Part shown: in pieces, positions 45,601 through 57,600 of the stretch
Numbering within the stretch: the first letter of the stretch is position 1
Layout of the letters: each line of letters begins with the position of its first letter
Source of the DNA: Luidia sarsii
Lineage: Eukaryota > Echinodermata > Asteroidea > Paxillosida > Luidiidae
DNA length: 64,000 nucleotides
Direction: 5' to 3'
Assembly: GCA_949987565.1 (NCBI GenBank)
Contig: OX465120.1
Location: 6,524,587 to 6,588,586 of the forward strand
The notes under the pieces: model-generated
What the model was told of the DNA's origin: nothing
Databases searched by the model: none
Seen by the model: the letters and a program-made list of their open reading frames with translations, nothing else
Translations under genes and position numbers: made by a program

Positions 45601-48600
45601 ATCTCAATGCCCAAGACTGAGACTGAGACTGAGATCTCAATGCCCAGGACTGAGACTAAGATCTCAATGCCCAAGACTGAGGCTGAGATCTCAATGCCCA
45701 AGACTGATACTGAGACTGAGATCTCAATGCCCAGGACTGAGACTGAGATCTCAATGCCCAAGACTGAGACTGAGATCTCAATGCCCAACACAGAGACTGA
45801 GATCTCAATGCCTAACATCATGCCCAAGACTGAGACTGAGATCTCAATGCCTGAGACTGAAATCTCAATGCCCAAGACAAAGACCAAGACCCTATATCCT
45901 CGATGTAGACCTCATGAAAATCATTCAGTCAATTGAGAGTGGATTGTGCACACGCTGTGCAGTATCATACCACCAGTCTCTACATCCTTTCTCTGTCTTA
46001 GTAAAAATGTGGGTTTAATTAGATTTTATGTCGAAAATTGCAAAGAAAACTTTGACTGGACTGGGATTTGAACCAGAGACCTTATGCATACCAGCTCTCT
46101 TACCTTCTGAGCTGCCCAGCCCTTAGATGGTGGCCTTCCCAAAAAGTCAACTTGTCTTACCAGTCAGAAGCATTCAACCATTTACTGCCGTACAATGCAT
46201 CTCCAGGGATCCCTCCCTAGCTTTCATTCAGATGCAGATAACCCATTGTGTCTACAGCAGCTCGGGGATCATACCGTTACACAGTGGATGCAGCTTTTTG
46301 AAAATGATTAAGTCAAAAGATAAATAAGTTTGATGAACATTGTTTTTTTCCTTTGTTTTGCTAGCCTGGAAGTCTGTACAACGATGGCATGAAGCCACTT
46401 CTTTACTCTGAGATTGAAGCTCAGAAAAAGAATTCGGGATGGAAAAGGACAGGGGAAGATATCAAGTATTACAAGAACTACCTCAAGTAAGTCACACAAG
46501 ACAAATGTACATATCAATTGATTGTAGTACAATTGCTTGGTATCTTATTGATACCTTAGTAAACTGATATACAAAAATGTTGCAAACTGCTTACTAAGGG
46601 TCGGACTTTACGTATAATTTGCTAAACGTTTAACGGCATTTCACTTTTCCGTTTAACCGTTTAAATGTTTGGCCAACACAAACAACAAAGACCACCGCAT
46701 GTCAGCTCTCATTCTGTTTAAAAAGTTTTTTAATGCACGAATAGTTTAGTACCATAAAATGTATTGCAAAAAGACGCTGAGGGCACCGAAGCGTTGTTTT
46801 AGGTCTCCTACAAATGATATCATCGTTTCTGTGGGACCATAATGCCTAAAAAGTGGTTTTTCCACCTCAAAATTACGTCCAAAATAGGTTTTAGTCAGCC
46901 GCCAACATGCCTTCTCACGGAACATGCACTGTACCATTCAGGTATGGCAAGGGTGCTAGTCATCCTGACGACAAAAATAATTATGTGAAAATAGATTTTC
47001 CGGTGAAAATAGATTTTCCGGGGAATTTTTTTTTCAAAAAAAGAGTCTCAATAGCCTACATGTCTTGTAAAGATGGATTTGTAAACAGCTAGGTCCTTCC
47101 TAAACAAGAAAATTATCGGAGCTTATTATTGTATAAAGTCGGTCCCCTCTTAGCCTAATGGAATAGTCCATGCTCTCAACGAGTCGTGATGTGGGCTATC
47201 TGTGCCAAAGCGCAAGCGTTCTCGTCCAAAAAGTGAGAAAAACGATCACGTACGTAGGCCTACCTGAAAAAAGGATTAGGCCTAAAGAGCGACATTTGTT
47301 GTGCTGTATCGTGTAGTAATTGTAGCTCGTTTTGCTGTCTGGCTTTCTCCTTTCGGGGCCTGGTTAAAAGGCACCCGCGATCGAACGCGCAAACTTTTTA
47401 CAGCTCTCTGATTCTACTTTCACACGCAACCAAACCACGTGTTATTGCGCAATCTATCTATCGTGCAACGTAAATCGCTCCCAACTACCGTTGGTACCCG
47501 TTGTTTGGTACAGCCAGCGATGTCCAAGATTTTACTGGTACCCACAGACGAAAAGTTCGTTGACATGAAACTGCGCAATGTTTGGCTGGCAGTGCACACG
47601 GTATGGTGAAGCTTCCATGTGTGCTGCACACCATGTGTGCTGGCCGGCAGTCCGATCTGCCCAACTAACCTGTCGGCCGAAAGGGCCGCACGGCAGCAAT
47701 GTGCTATAAAAGGGCACTGCAATCCGTTGCCGTGAAAATCCTCCAAATATAAAGACACTGCGGCAATTGGTGAGAGCATGACGGCAATTGCCGTCGTTGC
47801 CGTCGTGAATTTGGCAGGCGGCAGGCGGTAAACTTTTCAATTTCAGAGAAATACAAAATAATGGCATGGGCACGAAGTGGTGTTTTTCAAATCCCAACAG
47901 CGCGTCACCCGGCTGTAGGAATAAACAATAAACTGTTTGTTGCCTGCCGTTTGCCTTCTTAATCTTATTTCTATTTTCTTCATTCGAATGTGATTTGAAA
48001 AGCACCGCGACAGGGACGCAACACTCTCGTGCCTTGAAAGGTTGTGATTGGACAATCACCATGTGAGCAGCGCACCCGTGTTGTATAATGTATAGTTGAG
48101 CTGGCGGCCGCGGCACACGCAGCTAGTACCGACGCACAAAGCCACCTCCCTTGCTGTGCAGTCACCACATTGGCTTTATCAATGTAGAGTTCCTTTGATT
48201 TGACCGGCGGAGCTAAAGTGTTTCCGAAAAGACAGCTTTCGGAGCAACGTTTGAAAAATAAAAATGACCCAGATCGCGTCAATTATACTTTGTTTAACAG
48301 TAAGCCCTAAGTTTCGTTTAAACGTTTTGAAAAACGGATTTTTTCATTTTTCCGTTTAAACGGTTAAACGTTTAAACGTCCGACCCTTACTGCTTACTGA
48401 CTAAAATAATGCAAATCTCAAAATTGAGTGGGCCTGACGTTTCGATCCTAGCAGGACCATTCTGAAAGGCCTTTGAGAAAGGTCTTGCTAGGATCGAAAC
48501 ATCAGGCCCACTCAATTTTGAGACCTTTGTAAACTATGCATTTACATGTACTTATTCCGTCTCTTTTCTCCCTGCAGGAGAACAGAAGGCAAAGTGGAGA

Positions 48601-51600
48601 GGAACTTCTACTCACTCACCTGGACGTGTGTCTTTCCTCATGATAATGATGTGTGCTACTTTGCGCATTGCTATCCGTACACCTATTCAGATCTGCAGGT
48701 AACCATTGCCATAGAAAATTGAATCATGACCTGAGAGTTAAACAGTTGTAAGTCTTTAAAACTGTACATCAGTCTTGTCATACAATTCTGCTTAACTACA
48801 TTTTAAACATCACAGGTCAAAGTTTCTTTACGGCAGGGATGTAAAATCAATTTTGTCGCAATATAATCCCAAAACGTAAATTTGAAGATAGGCAAGCAAA
48901 TAGCAATCTAACAGAGGGTTACCCTACAGACTTGCCATAAGACATGTTGGTTTTTTAGAGTCTAATTAACTCCATATTTGACTTTGTACCATTTGAGGGG
49001 AAGCAGCAGTTGAGAAGTCAGTTCATCCAAACTCCTTTTAAAAGTTGATAGAGCTATATATTTCAAACTTGTCACACCCTAGCCAGGATGTGCTAATGTC
49101 TGAAAGATGTGGTGAATATGCTGGCATGTGTCAAATAAGTTATGGGGTTTGGTTTTTTTTATAATTCAAGAGCATTCTGAAGCACACTGTTATACGTTGT
49201 AGGATGGCCAGGTTTTTTAGAGAAATTTAGATTCTTCAGCATCCTTAAGGTGTGACAGGGTCTTTAGAAGGACCTCTTAAAAAAGGACTTGCTCAGATCA
49301 AAATGTCAGGCCCTTTAACTTGTTTGAGAATTCAATATTTCTGGTCTCTATAGTCAAAAAGTAGTTTTCAACTTGCCTCAGCATTTTGTCAGGGCAGAGT
49401 ACACACTGCCCAAAATGTTGATATACCGGCTCTTTTCAGAGCTACACTCCATCTCAAAATAGATGTTTTACATGGTGTCACTTCAAACCTTCCACTTGGT
49501 ACCGGTACATCCACCATGCAAGCATATGGCAAAGATGCAAGTCTCTCAGCGTTTTCTTGCTCACAGTGCAGATTGTGAAAAGGAAATGTTTTCATTCGAA
49601 AGGAATACTGTTTTTGTTTTGATGAGACTCATATCTCAACTGTTATTTTGTTCAGGATTACCTGCTGAATCTGTCCAACGATCCTGTGTGCAGCAAGTTC
49701 TGCAAGCAGCGAATTCTCTGCCGTTCTTTAGCAGGCAACATTGTCCATGTCTTAACCATCACATCACCAGCCAAAAACCCAGACGATGCCAAGGTATTAT
49801 ATCTCAGTCGCCACACTAAAATGCCCTGCACATTTTTCCAGCAAGAAAAAGCAAAGATAATTTGACTGCATCTGATACCTCTGGCTTTACAAAGCAAAAG
49901 CTACATACTTGTGTGGTTCCTGAACTGCTGTAGCAAGGGTTACCAGTTTTGTTTGCATCTGAATGAAAACAGGGACGTGATCCCTGGAGATATCAGTTAA
50001 AAGTTGTATGCTGTCACCCCCACTCTGACAAAGCCTAGTTGACAATTTGGGAAGGCAACCACCCATGGGCTGGATAGCTCAAGTACAAGACTACTTGTAC
50101 GTTAGGCCCTAAGCTAGACAGTGTTCCGGTCCTTCTCCAGTCAAAGTTTCTTTGCTATTTTTCAAATTGTTTTGACTTGAAATGAAATGAAATGAATAGG
50201 AATAGTTATTTGCATAGCAATTTACAGTCAAAATTTAGAATGTTAAGATAGGTAGATCAATAGATCCTTATGGTGTATGGATGATATGAATGTAAATCAA
50301 TGTAATCATGTTTAAAATCAGTAAAGATTCACTCTTTAAGGAATCTCAAAAGTTAGAGGGCCCGACGTTAACATCCTGGCAGACCTTTCTCAAAGGCAAA
50401 GTGACAAGGACATACACAGACAGTGTATGTCACTTTACCTTTGAGAAAGGTCCTGCTAGGGTCAAAATGTCAGGCCCTCTAACCTTTGAGATTTATGTAT
50501 TGCATTTTAGTTAGTGAATAGTTTCCAACAGTTTTTTGTACAGTATTAACTTCTTTTCACACTCATTTAGGACACAGGTCTATGGAAATAAAAAAAGGGT
50601 AGAGTAAGATTGTTCAATGACTATACCGGTACCTGTTGTCCAGTACATTTTTCACAAAGTTTTATTCCTGTGTGGGTAGTGTAAGAACAATGTAATCAGT
50701 TCAATATGGGTCGAGATCAGTTAGATTTAAATCAGCATTTTCTTAAATATTCTTTTCTGTTCCCTTTCTGTCTTTGTAATTTTGTATATTTTGATTAATA
50801 TATGGCGCATATAAATGTCACATGTATTCAGGCATGTGAACGTCTGTTGATTATCTTACTGATCTGTCACAGGGAAAGAAAGCCATTGTATTGACAGCTA
50901 GAGTACATCCTGGAGAGACTAATGCTAGCTGGATGATGAAAGGCTTTTTAGACTTCTTGACTGGATCCTCAGGGGATGCTAAGGTACTCTAACATTCTCA
51001 GCCTTGTCCATCCAAGGCTACATACATGTACATTGCACAAAGCCTTATCCATCATCTTAACTCAACTTACAATGGATAACCCATTTTAAGTTGTGATAAC
51101 CTGTATGGTTTCTGTGCATCGCTCATCGTCTTGCGATTGATCCTAAGTTACAATGAGTTTGAAATTGATTACAGTCCTCATGACCATACTGAATACACAT
51201 GCCACCAGCAGGCCTCTGTAGCTTGAAGGCACATCTACATGTACACGGATTGATTGCACTTTCCCTCTTGCTTGGATCTGTGTAAGAACATTAAACGCTC
51301 AAGACACCAGAGGGCCTGAGGTTTGGATCCTTCTAAGATGGAAACATCATTGTCTCTTTTCTCAAACTGCAATATTCAGGGGTCAGAATATCCGCTATTG
51401 TACATACTGGTAGTGGACCAAGTGTTGTGATGTCAGCATCAGTCTTGTGCAGTGTGTGACCACATTGGACCAGTTGTCTAGATCTTGTACAATTAAGAAA
51501 AATGGCACACAGATGTTACAGTTCATGTATTATTAAAATTTCAAGCTTTGATTTATTAATTGATATATGATGTCTCTTGAAAAATGAAAAAGGTTTCTTT

Positions 51601-54600
51601 GCAAATTCTTCAATTTGTTCAAAAGTTTCTAGTAAGTTTTTCCTTTGTTTGTTTGAATTGAAAAAGTTGCATCCACTCTGTGTGATCCCCAAGCTGCTGT
51701 AGCCAGGTTTACAACCATTAGTTGTTTGCATCTTAATGAAACCGAAGGTGTGATCCCTGGCGATATACAGCAGTTAATGGCTGAACTGCTTCTGACTGGC
51801 GCCCCTACCCCGGCCAAGACTAGTTGGCTATTTGGGAAGGCCACCATCTTAGGGCTGGATAGCTCTGATGGAAAAGCACTGGTACATTAATTCAAAGGTC
51901 TCGGGTTCAAATCCCGGTCTAGTCCAAGTTTTCATAGCTATGTTTTTAATTTGTTCAAAAGTTCCCTGTCAGGTTTTCCCTTTGTGTGTTTGAAATGTTC
52001 AGGAGTAGATTTTACAAAACTCAACTTATGATGGCTAAACCAATGCAAGCTGAAATAGGTTGTATGGTTTCTGTGCATTGCTCATTGTCTTGTGACTGAT
52101 CATAGGTTACTATGGCACTGATATTTTGATGGTGACATTTGTCCACAGCTTCTACGAGATATGTTTGTCTTCAAGATAGTGCCCATGCTGAACCCAGACG
52201 GTGTCATTGTGGGTAATTACCGCTGCTCCTTAGCTGGGAGGGACCTCAATCGTAATTACAAGAGTGTTCTCAAAGACTCCTTCCCATCCGTGGCCCACAC
52301 TAAACTCATGATCAAAAAGTAAGTGAAAAGAAACTATCAAATTATTAGGAGGGCCTGACCTTTCGATCTTAGCAGGATTGAAACCTAGCAGTACCTATCT
52401 GATTGGATCTCAGGACCGTGACGGTGATGTAAAACTAACAGACTGGAAGTGGCTGTGGAAATCCTCCTTTTTTAGCCAGAAAAAGATGGGTTTTCAATTA
52501 ATTGCTTTGAAAGTGCTCAACATTTTTCAAAATTTAATTTAGTCCATCTTTTCATGGGTAGTGTAGAAGTGTTCTTAAGATACAGTGGTTTATCAGGTTA
52601 GCAACATGACTTTGTACTGATTTCAATCTTGAGATGTGTTTTATGCTGTTATTGCAATAACCGGTACATGTACATGTGCATTAAACAAAAGTTTTAAAAT
52701 TTAGTGGGCCCGACGTTTCGATCCTAGCAGGACCTTTCTCAAAGGCAGAGTGACAAGGACAACACAGATACATGTACACGAAGGAAGTGGGAGTGAATAG
52801 GCTTTACTCTTTGTCCTTCTCATCCGTGTCCTATTCACTCTCTTCCCCCTTCCTTCGTGTACATGTATCTGTGTTGTCCTTGTCACTCTGCCTTTGAGAA
52901 AGGTCCTGCTAGGTTCGAAACGTCGGGCCCACTAAATTTTAAGATTTGCATTTTGGTAATTTTAGTCAGTAAGCAGTTTGCAACATTTTTGTATATCACT
53001 TTAAACAAAAGTTTGCTAGTTAATGAAATTGCCAGCAATATTCATAATTTAGAGAAAAGTTTATATGTTTCTTGGCTTCTTACTCCTTGTATAATTTGAC
53101 TATTACTTCATGAGCCTTGATTCACTGGCCTTTTTAAATGAATAGACCTTTTAACCTTTGACCCCTCAGGTTGATGGAGGAACGAGAGGTTGCCATTTAC
53201 TGTGACCTCCATGGTCACAGTAGAAAGCAGAATGTGTTCATCTATGGCTGCGATAATAAGGAGAACCCTAGCAGGAGATTGAGAGAGCGTGTCTTCCCTG
53301 TCATCATGGGCAGAAATGCTAATGATAAGGTAGAATGACTGGATGGGTGATTGTATGACCTGGGGTTAGATGCAATGAATGCTACAGACATGGTAGAATG
53401 ACTGGATGGGTGATTGTATGACCTGGGGTTAGATGCAATTAATGCTACAGACATGGTAGAATGACTGGATGGGTGATTGTATGACCTGGAGTTAGATGCA
53501 ATCAATGCTACAGACATGGTAGAATGACTGGATGGGTGATTGTATGACCTGGGGCTAGATGCAATGAATGCTACAGACATGGTTGAATGACTGGATGGGT
53601 GATTGTATGACCTGGGGCTAGATGCAATGATTGCTACAGACATGGTAGAATGACTGGATGGGTGATTGTATGACCTGGGGTTAGATGCAATGAATGCTAT
53701 AGACATGGTAGAATGACTGGATGGGTGATTGTATGAACTGGGGCTAGATGCAATGAATGCTATAGACACGGTAGAATGACTGGATGGGTGATTATATGAC
53801 CTGGGGCTAGATGCAATCAATGCTACAGACATGGTAGAATGACTGGATGGGTGATTGTATGACCTGGGGCTAGATGCAATGATTGCTACAGACATGGTAG
53901 AATGACTGCATGGGTGATTATATGACCTGGGGCTAGATTCCATCAATGCTACAGAGATGGTAGAATGACTGGATGGGTGATTGTATGACCTGGGGCTAGA
54001 TGTAATGAATGCTACAGACATGGTTGAATGACTGGATGGGTGATTGTATGACCTGGGGCTAGATGCAATGATTGCTACAGACATGGTAGAATGACTGGAT
54101 GGGTGATTGTATGACCTGGGGTTAGATGCAATGAATGCTATAGACATGGTAGAATGACTGGATGGGTGATTGTATGAACTGGGGCTAGATGCAATGAATG
54201 CTATAGACACGGTAGAATGACTGGATGGGTGATTATATGACCTGGGGCTAGATGCAATCAATGCTACAGACATGGTAGAGTGACTGGATGGGTGATTGTA
54301 TGACCTGGGGCTAGATGCAATGAATGCTATAGACACGGTAGAATGACTGGATGGGTGATTATATGACCTGGGGCTAGATGCAATGAATGCTATAGACACG
54401 GTAGAATGACTGGATGGGTGATTGTATGACCTGGGGCTAGATGCAATGAATGCTATAGACACGGTAGAATGACTGGATGGGTGATTATATAACCTGGGGC
54501 TAGATCCCATCAATGCTACAGACGTGGTAGAATGACTGAATGAGTGATTTTATGACCTGGGGCTAGATGCAATGAATGCTATAGACATGGTAGAATGACT

Positions 54601-57600
54601 GGATGGGTGATTGTATGACCTGGGGCTAGATGCAATGATTGCTACAGACATGGTGAAATGACTGGATGGGTGATTGTATGACCTGGGGCTAGATGCAATG
54701 ATTGCTACAGACATGGTAGAATGACTGGATGGGCGATTGTATGACCTGGGGCTAGATTCCATCAATGCTACAGAGATGGTAGAATGACTGGATGGGTGAT
54801 TGTATGACCTGGGGCTAGATGCAATCAATGCTACAGACATGGTAGAATGACTGGATGGGTGATTGTATGACCTGGGGCTAGATGCAATGATTGCTACAGA
54901 CATGGTAGAATGACTGGATGGGTGATTGTATGACCTGGGGCTAGATGCAATGATTGCTACAGACATGGTAGAATGACTGGATGGGCGATTGTATGACCTG
55001 GGACTAGATGCAATGATTGCTACAGACATGGTAGAATGACTGGATGGGTGGTTATATGCATTAAGAGCCAAAATATTGTTTCCAATGCAAGATGTCAAGA
55101 ATACCAATACTTAAGCACCTGAGCAAATACAATAACATGTATGTTATGCTATAGTGCAATTTAAATACCTAATTTTTCAACCCCCCCTCCTTCTTCCTGT
55201 CCAGTTTTCCTATGACATCTGCAAATTCAAAGTTCAGAAGAGTAAGGAAGGGACAGGCCGTGTGGTTGTTTGGCAGATGGGTATCATGAACAGTTACACC
55301 ATGGAGGTAAGGCAATGGCTTACTCAGTCAAGAATCTAGACAAGAGCAAAGCCAGCCGAATCTAACATGTCTAGTCATTGCAGTGTCAGACCAGTGTGCT
55401 GTGAGACTTCACAGGGTCAGCTTTCCAAAGTGTTTTGTCTTGGACAAAATAATCGTTGCTCAAATGTTATGGCCGATGTCTGATCAAAGCTTTAAATTTG
55501 AAAAGTGGCCAAGAAAACTTTGACTGGACCAGGACTTGACCTCTGGTTTCGTGTACCAGCACTCTAGTCAACTAGTCAACTAGTCTTTGCCAGTCTTTGC
55601 CAAGGTGGGGGCACAAGTCGGAAGTATTTGAATTTTGATTGTGTATGCTTTCAAGTTGTATCAAAAACAGGGTTCAAACTTCGGTCCAGTAAATGGTTTC
55701 TTCGCCACTTTTCAAAAATATTTTTAAAATACTAGTTAGTTTTTCCTTTATTTGTTTGACCAAAATACAAGAAATTAAAATCTTCTTGCCTTTAACTTAT
55801 TCAGTCAAAGCAAAGTACTTTCTGGAACTCAATTGTTTTTTTTACCACATAGACATAGCCATTAGCCAATTGCTTCCATATATTTGTGTGTAAATCAAAG
55901 CCATTGTCTGTTAATCTGGAAATCAAACCTTGTCATACTACATGTACTTTCTTAATGATTATTAAGTCTTGGGTTATTTCTTGTCAATAACAAGGCCACA
56001 TTTTGCGGGTCTACATTGTCTGAGGACATGCCAGGACATTTCAGCACAGCTGACTATGAGGCCATGGGATATCACTTCTGTGATGCCATCCTGGACTATT
56101 TCGATCCTAACGAGGCAAAAGTAAGTCACTTCAATCAGTGAAAGCATCTCTTAGACTCTTCCCCGGTCAGTGTACACTGTATTTTCAAAGTCTGAATCAG
56201 TACTGTATACCAGTATCATGTATATGGGTCTGTGAGAAAACAGAGTCAACATTTCCATATGGACTGCAGTATGTAAACATGTACATGTGTGTACATTGGA
56301 TCAATTATATAAACTCACAGTTGTGTATTGATTGAATTTAATGGTTGGTATTAACTACCAGTAATTAAGGACTTATTCTGAAAATAGCTAAGAAAACTTT
56401 AACTGGACCGGTACTAGAACCCAAGACCTCTGGGTTAACGTACAAGAGGTCTCGGGTTCTAGTCCCAGTTGCCAGTCAGTTTTTCCTTGTTTGTTTGCCT
56501 TGATTTAGGACTTTGCGAATGGTACCATATTATAGGAATACTTCTTTTTTGATAAGTTTATTTCATAGACATTATCTGAAGACATACAGAGCATGCTGGT
56601 CACACAAGTGATCTGATTGCATAAGGTTTGTCTCAAATTAACCCAAAGCCTTCTTTGTCTAATCTTGATGATTTGTTGTACCTTTTTCTTCTTGAAACCT
56701 GCACATCTTCCTGTAACCATGGTAATTAATGTTGTGAATTGATTATAATGAGATGGAGAATTGTGCTTCAAACAGGACAATAACAATGATGTTAGAATGA
56801 GTGTTAATGAAAAGTAGGATTACAAAAGAATAATTGTAAGTTTAAGAGGGATGCATGTTCACTGTAGTTGTGTGATGGTCATCAATATCAATGTATGCAC
56901 TTTACAAATACCTTGTCAATGTTTGTTTTGCCATATAATTTCATATAAGGCAATTCCTTGTATTGTCTCCTGTACTCTGCCATGTAGTTTTCTCCATGAT
57001 ATCTATTATTAATCAGTATGGTTTTATATGCATGATATGACATTGTATTGGAATGTATGAATGTATGAAGTAAACTCTTATTAGCCAAGTACATGAATAT
57101 GTTCATGTCATTTTGTGCATTGCATGTGTGCCCCCAAAAAAGACATTGTGTCTAGTTTGTGTTGGTATAGTTCCTGTGCACATTATAGATAACGCATGCA
57201 TTACCCAGAACTAATGATTATGCAACCATAGCATTTCATTTGCACCTTTCATTTTCCAGCAACACAACCCTGTCATGGGTTGGATCTTTGCTCTGTGAAC
57301 TCAAACTAAATGCTGGGGTTAGGTCACAGCTTTAGATTTGCCCTGTTGCAGTATGGTTGTACTGTATACAAGCAGTGCTCCATAAAAGCCTGCAATGGCA
57401 GTGTGGACTGATAAAAGATTACTGAAAGAGACTTACATTGTATGTCAGTCTTTTATAGCAAACATTGATATGACATCTAGCAGATGATTGCTTGGGTTTT
57501 AACAAAGGAAGTCTGGGATGACTATTTTTTTTCGACAAAGAAAACTGAGGCTACACCTGGGAGTTGTTGGTTTTTACTTTTTCCCATCGTATCAAGTTTG

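Noticed and set aside
45385..45936. 183-codon plus-strand ORF with MPKTETEIS repeats as a possible alternative exon
   Set aside because: Out of frame with exon 8, which meets a stop shortly after the donor; explained by the 27-bp unit being a multiple of three.
47532..48116. 194-codon minus-strand ORF
   Set aside because: Lies within a TIR element, has no recognisable domain, and is not open in the related element at 15692-17061.
51852..51925. Functional tRNA gene
   Set aside because: The fold is only partly maintained, no anticodon arm can be assigned with confidence, and the unit is one of many SINE copies.
53242..54513. 423-codon minus-strand ORF with 21-residue repeats
   Set aside because: It is the antisense of a 63-bp minisatellite and overlaps a proven exon on the plus strand; no start context or splice evidence.
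53330..55060. CRISPR-like regular array
   Set aside because: No spacers: whole units repeat, and the context is an animal intron. The same holds for the 19-, 22-, 27-, 43- and 76-bp arrays.
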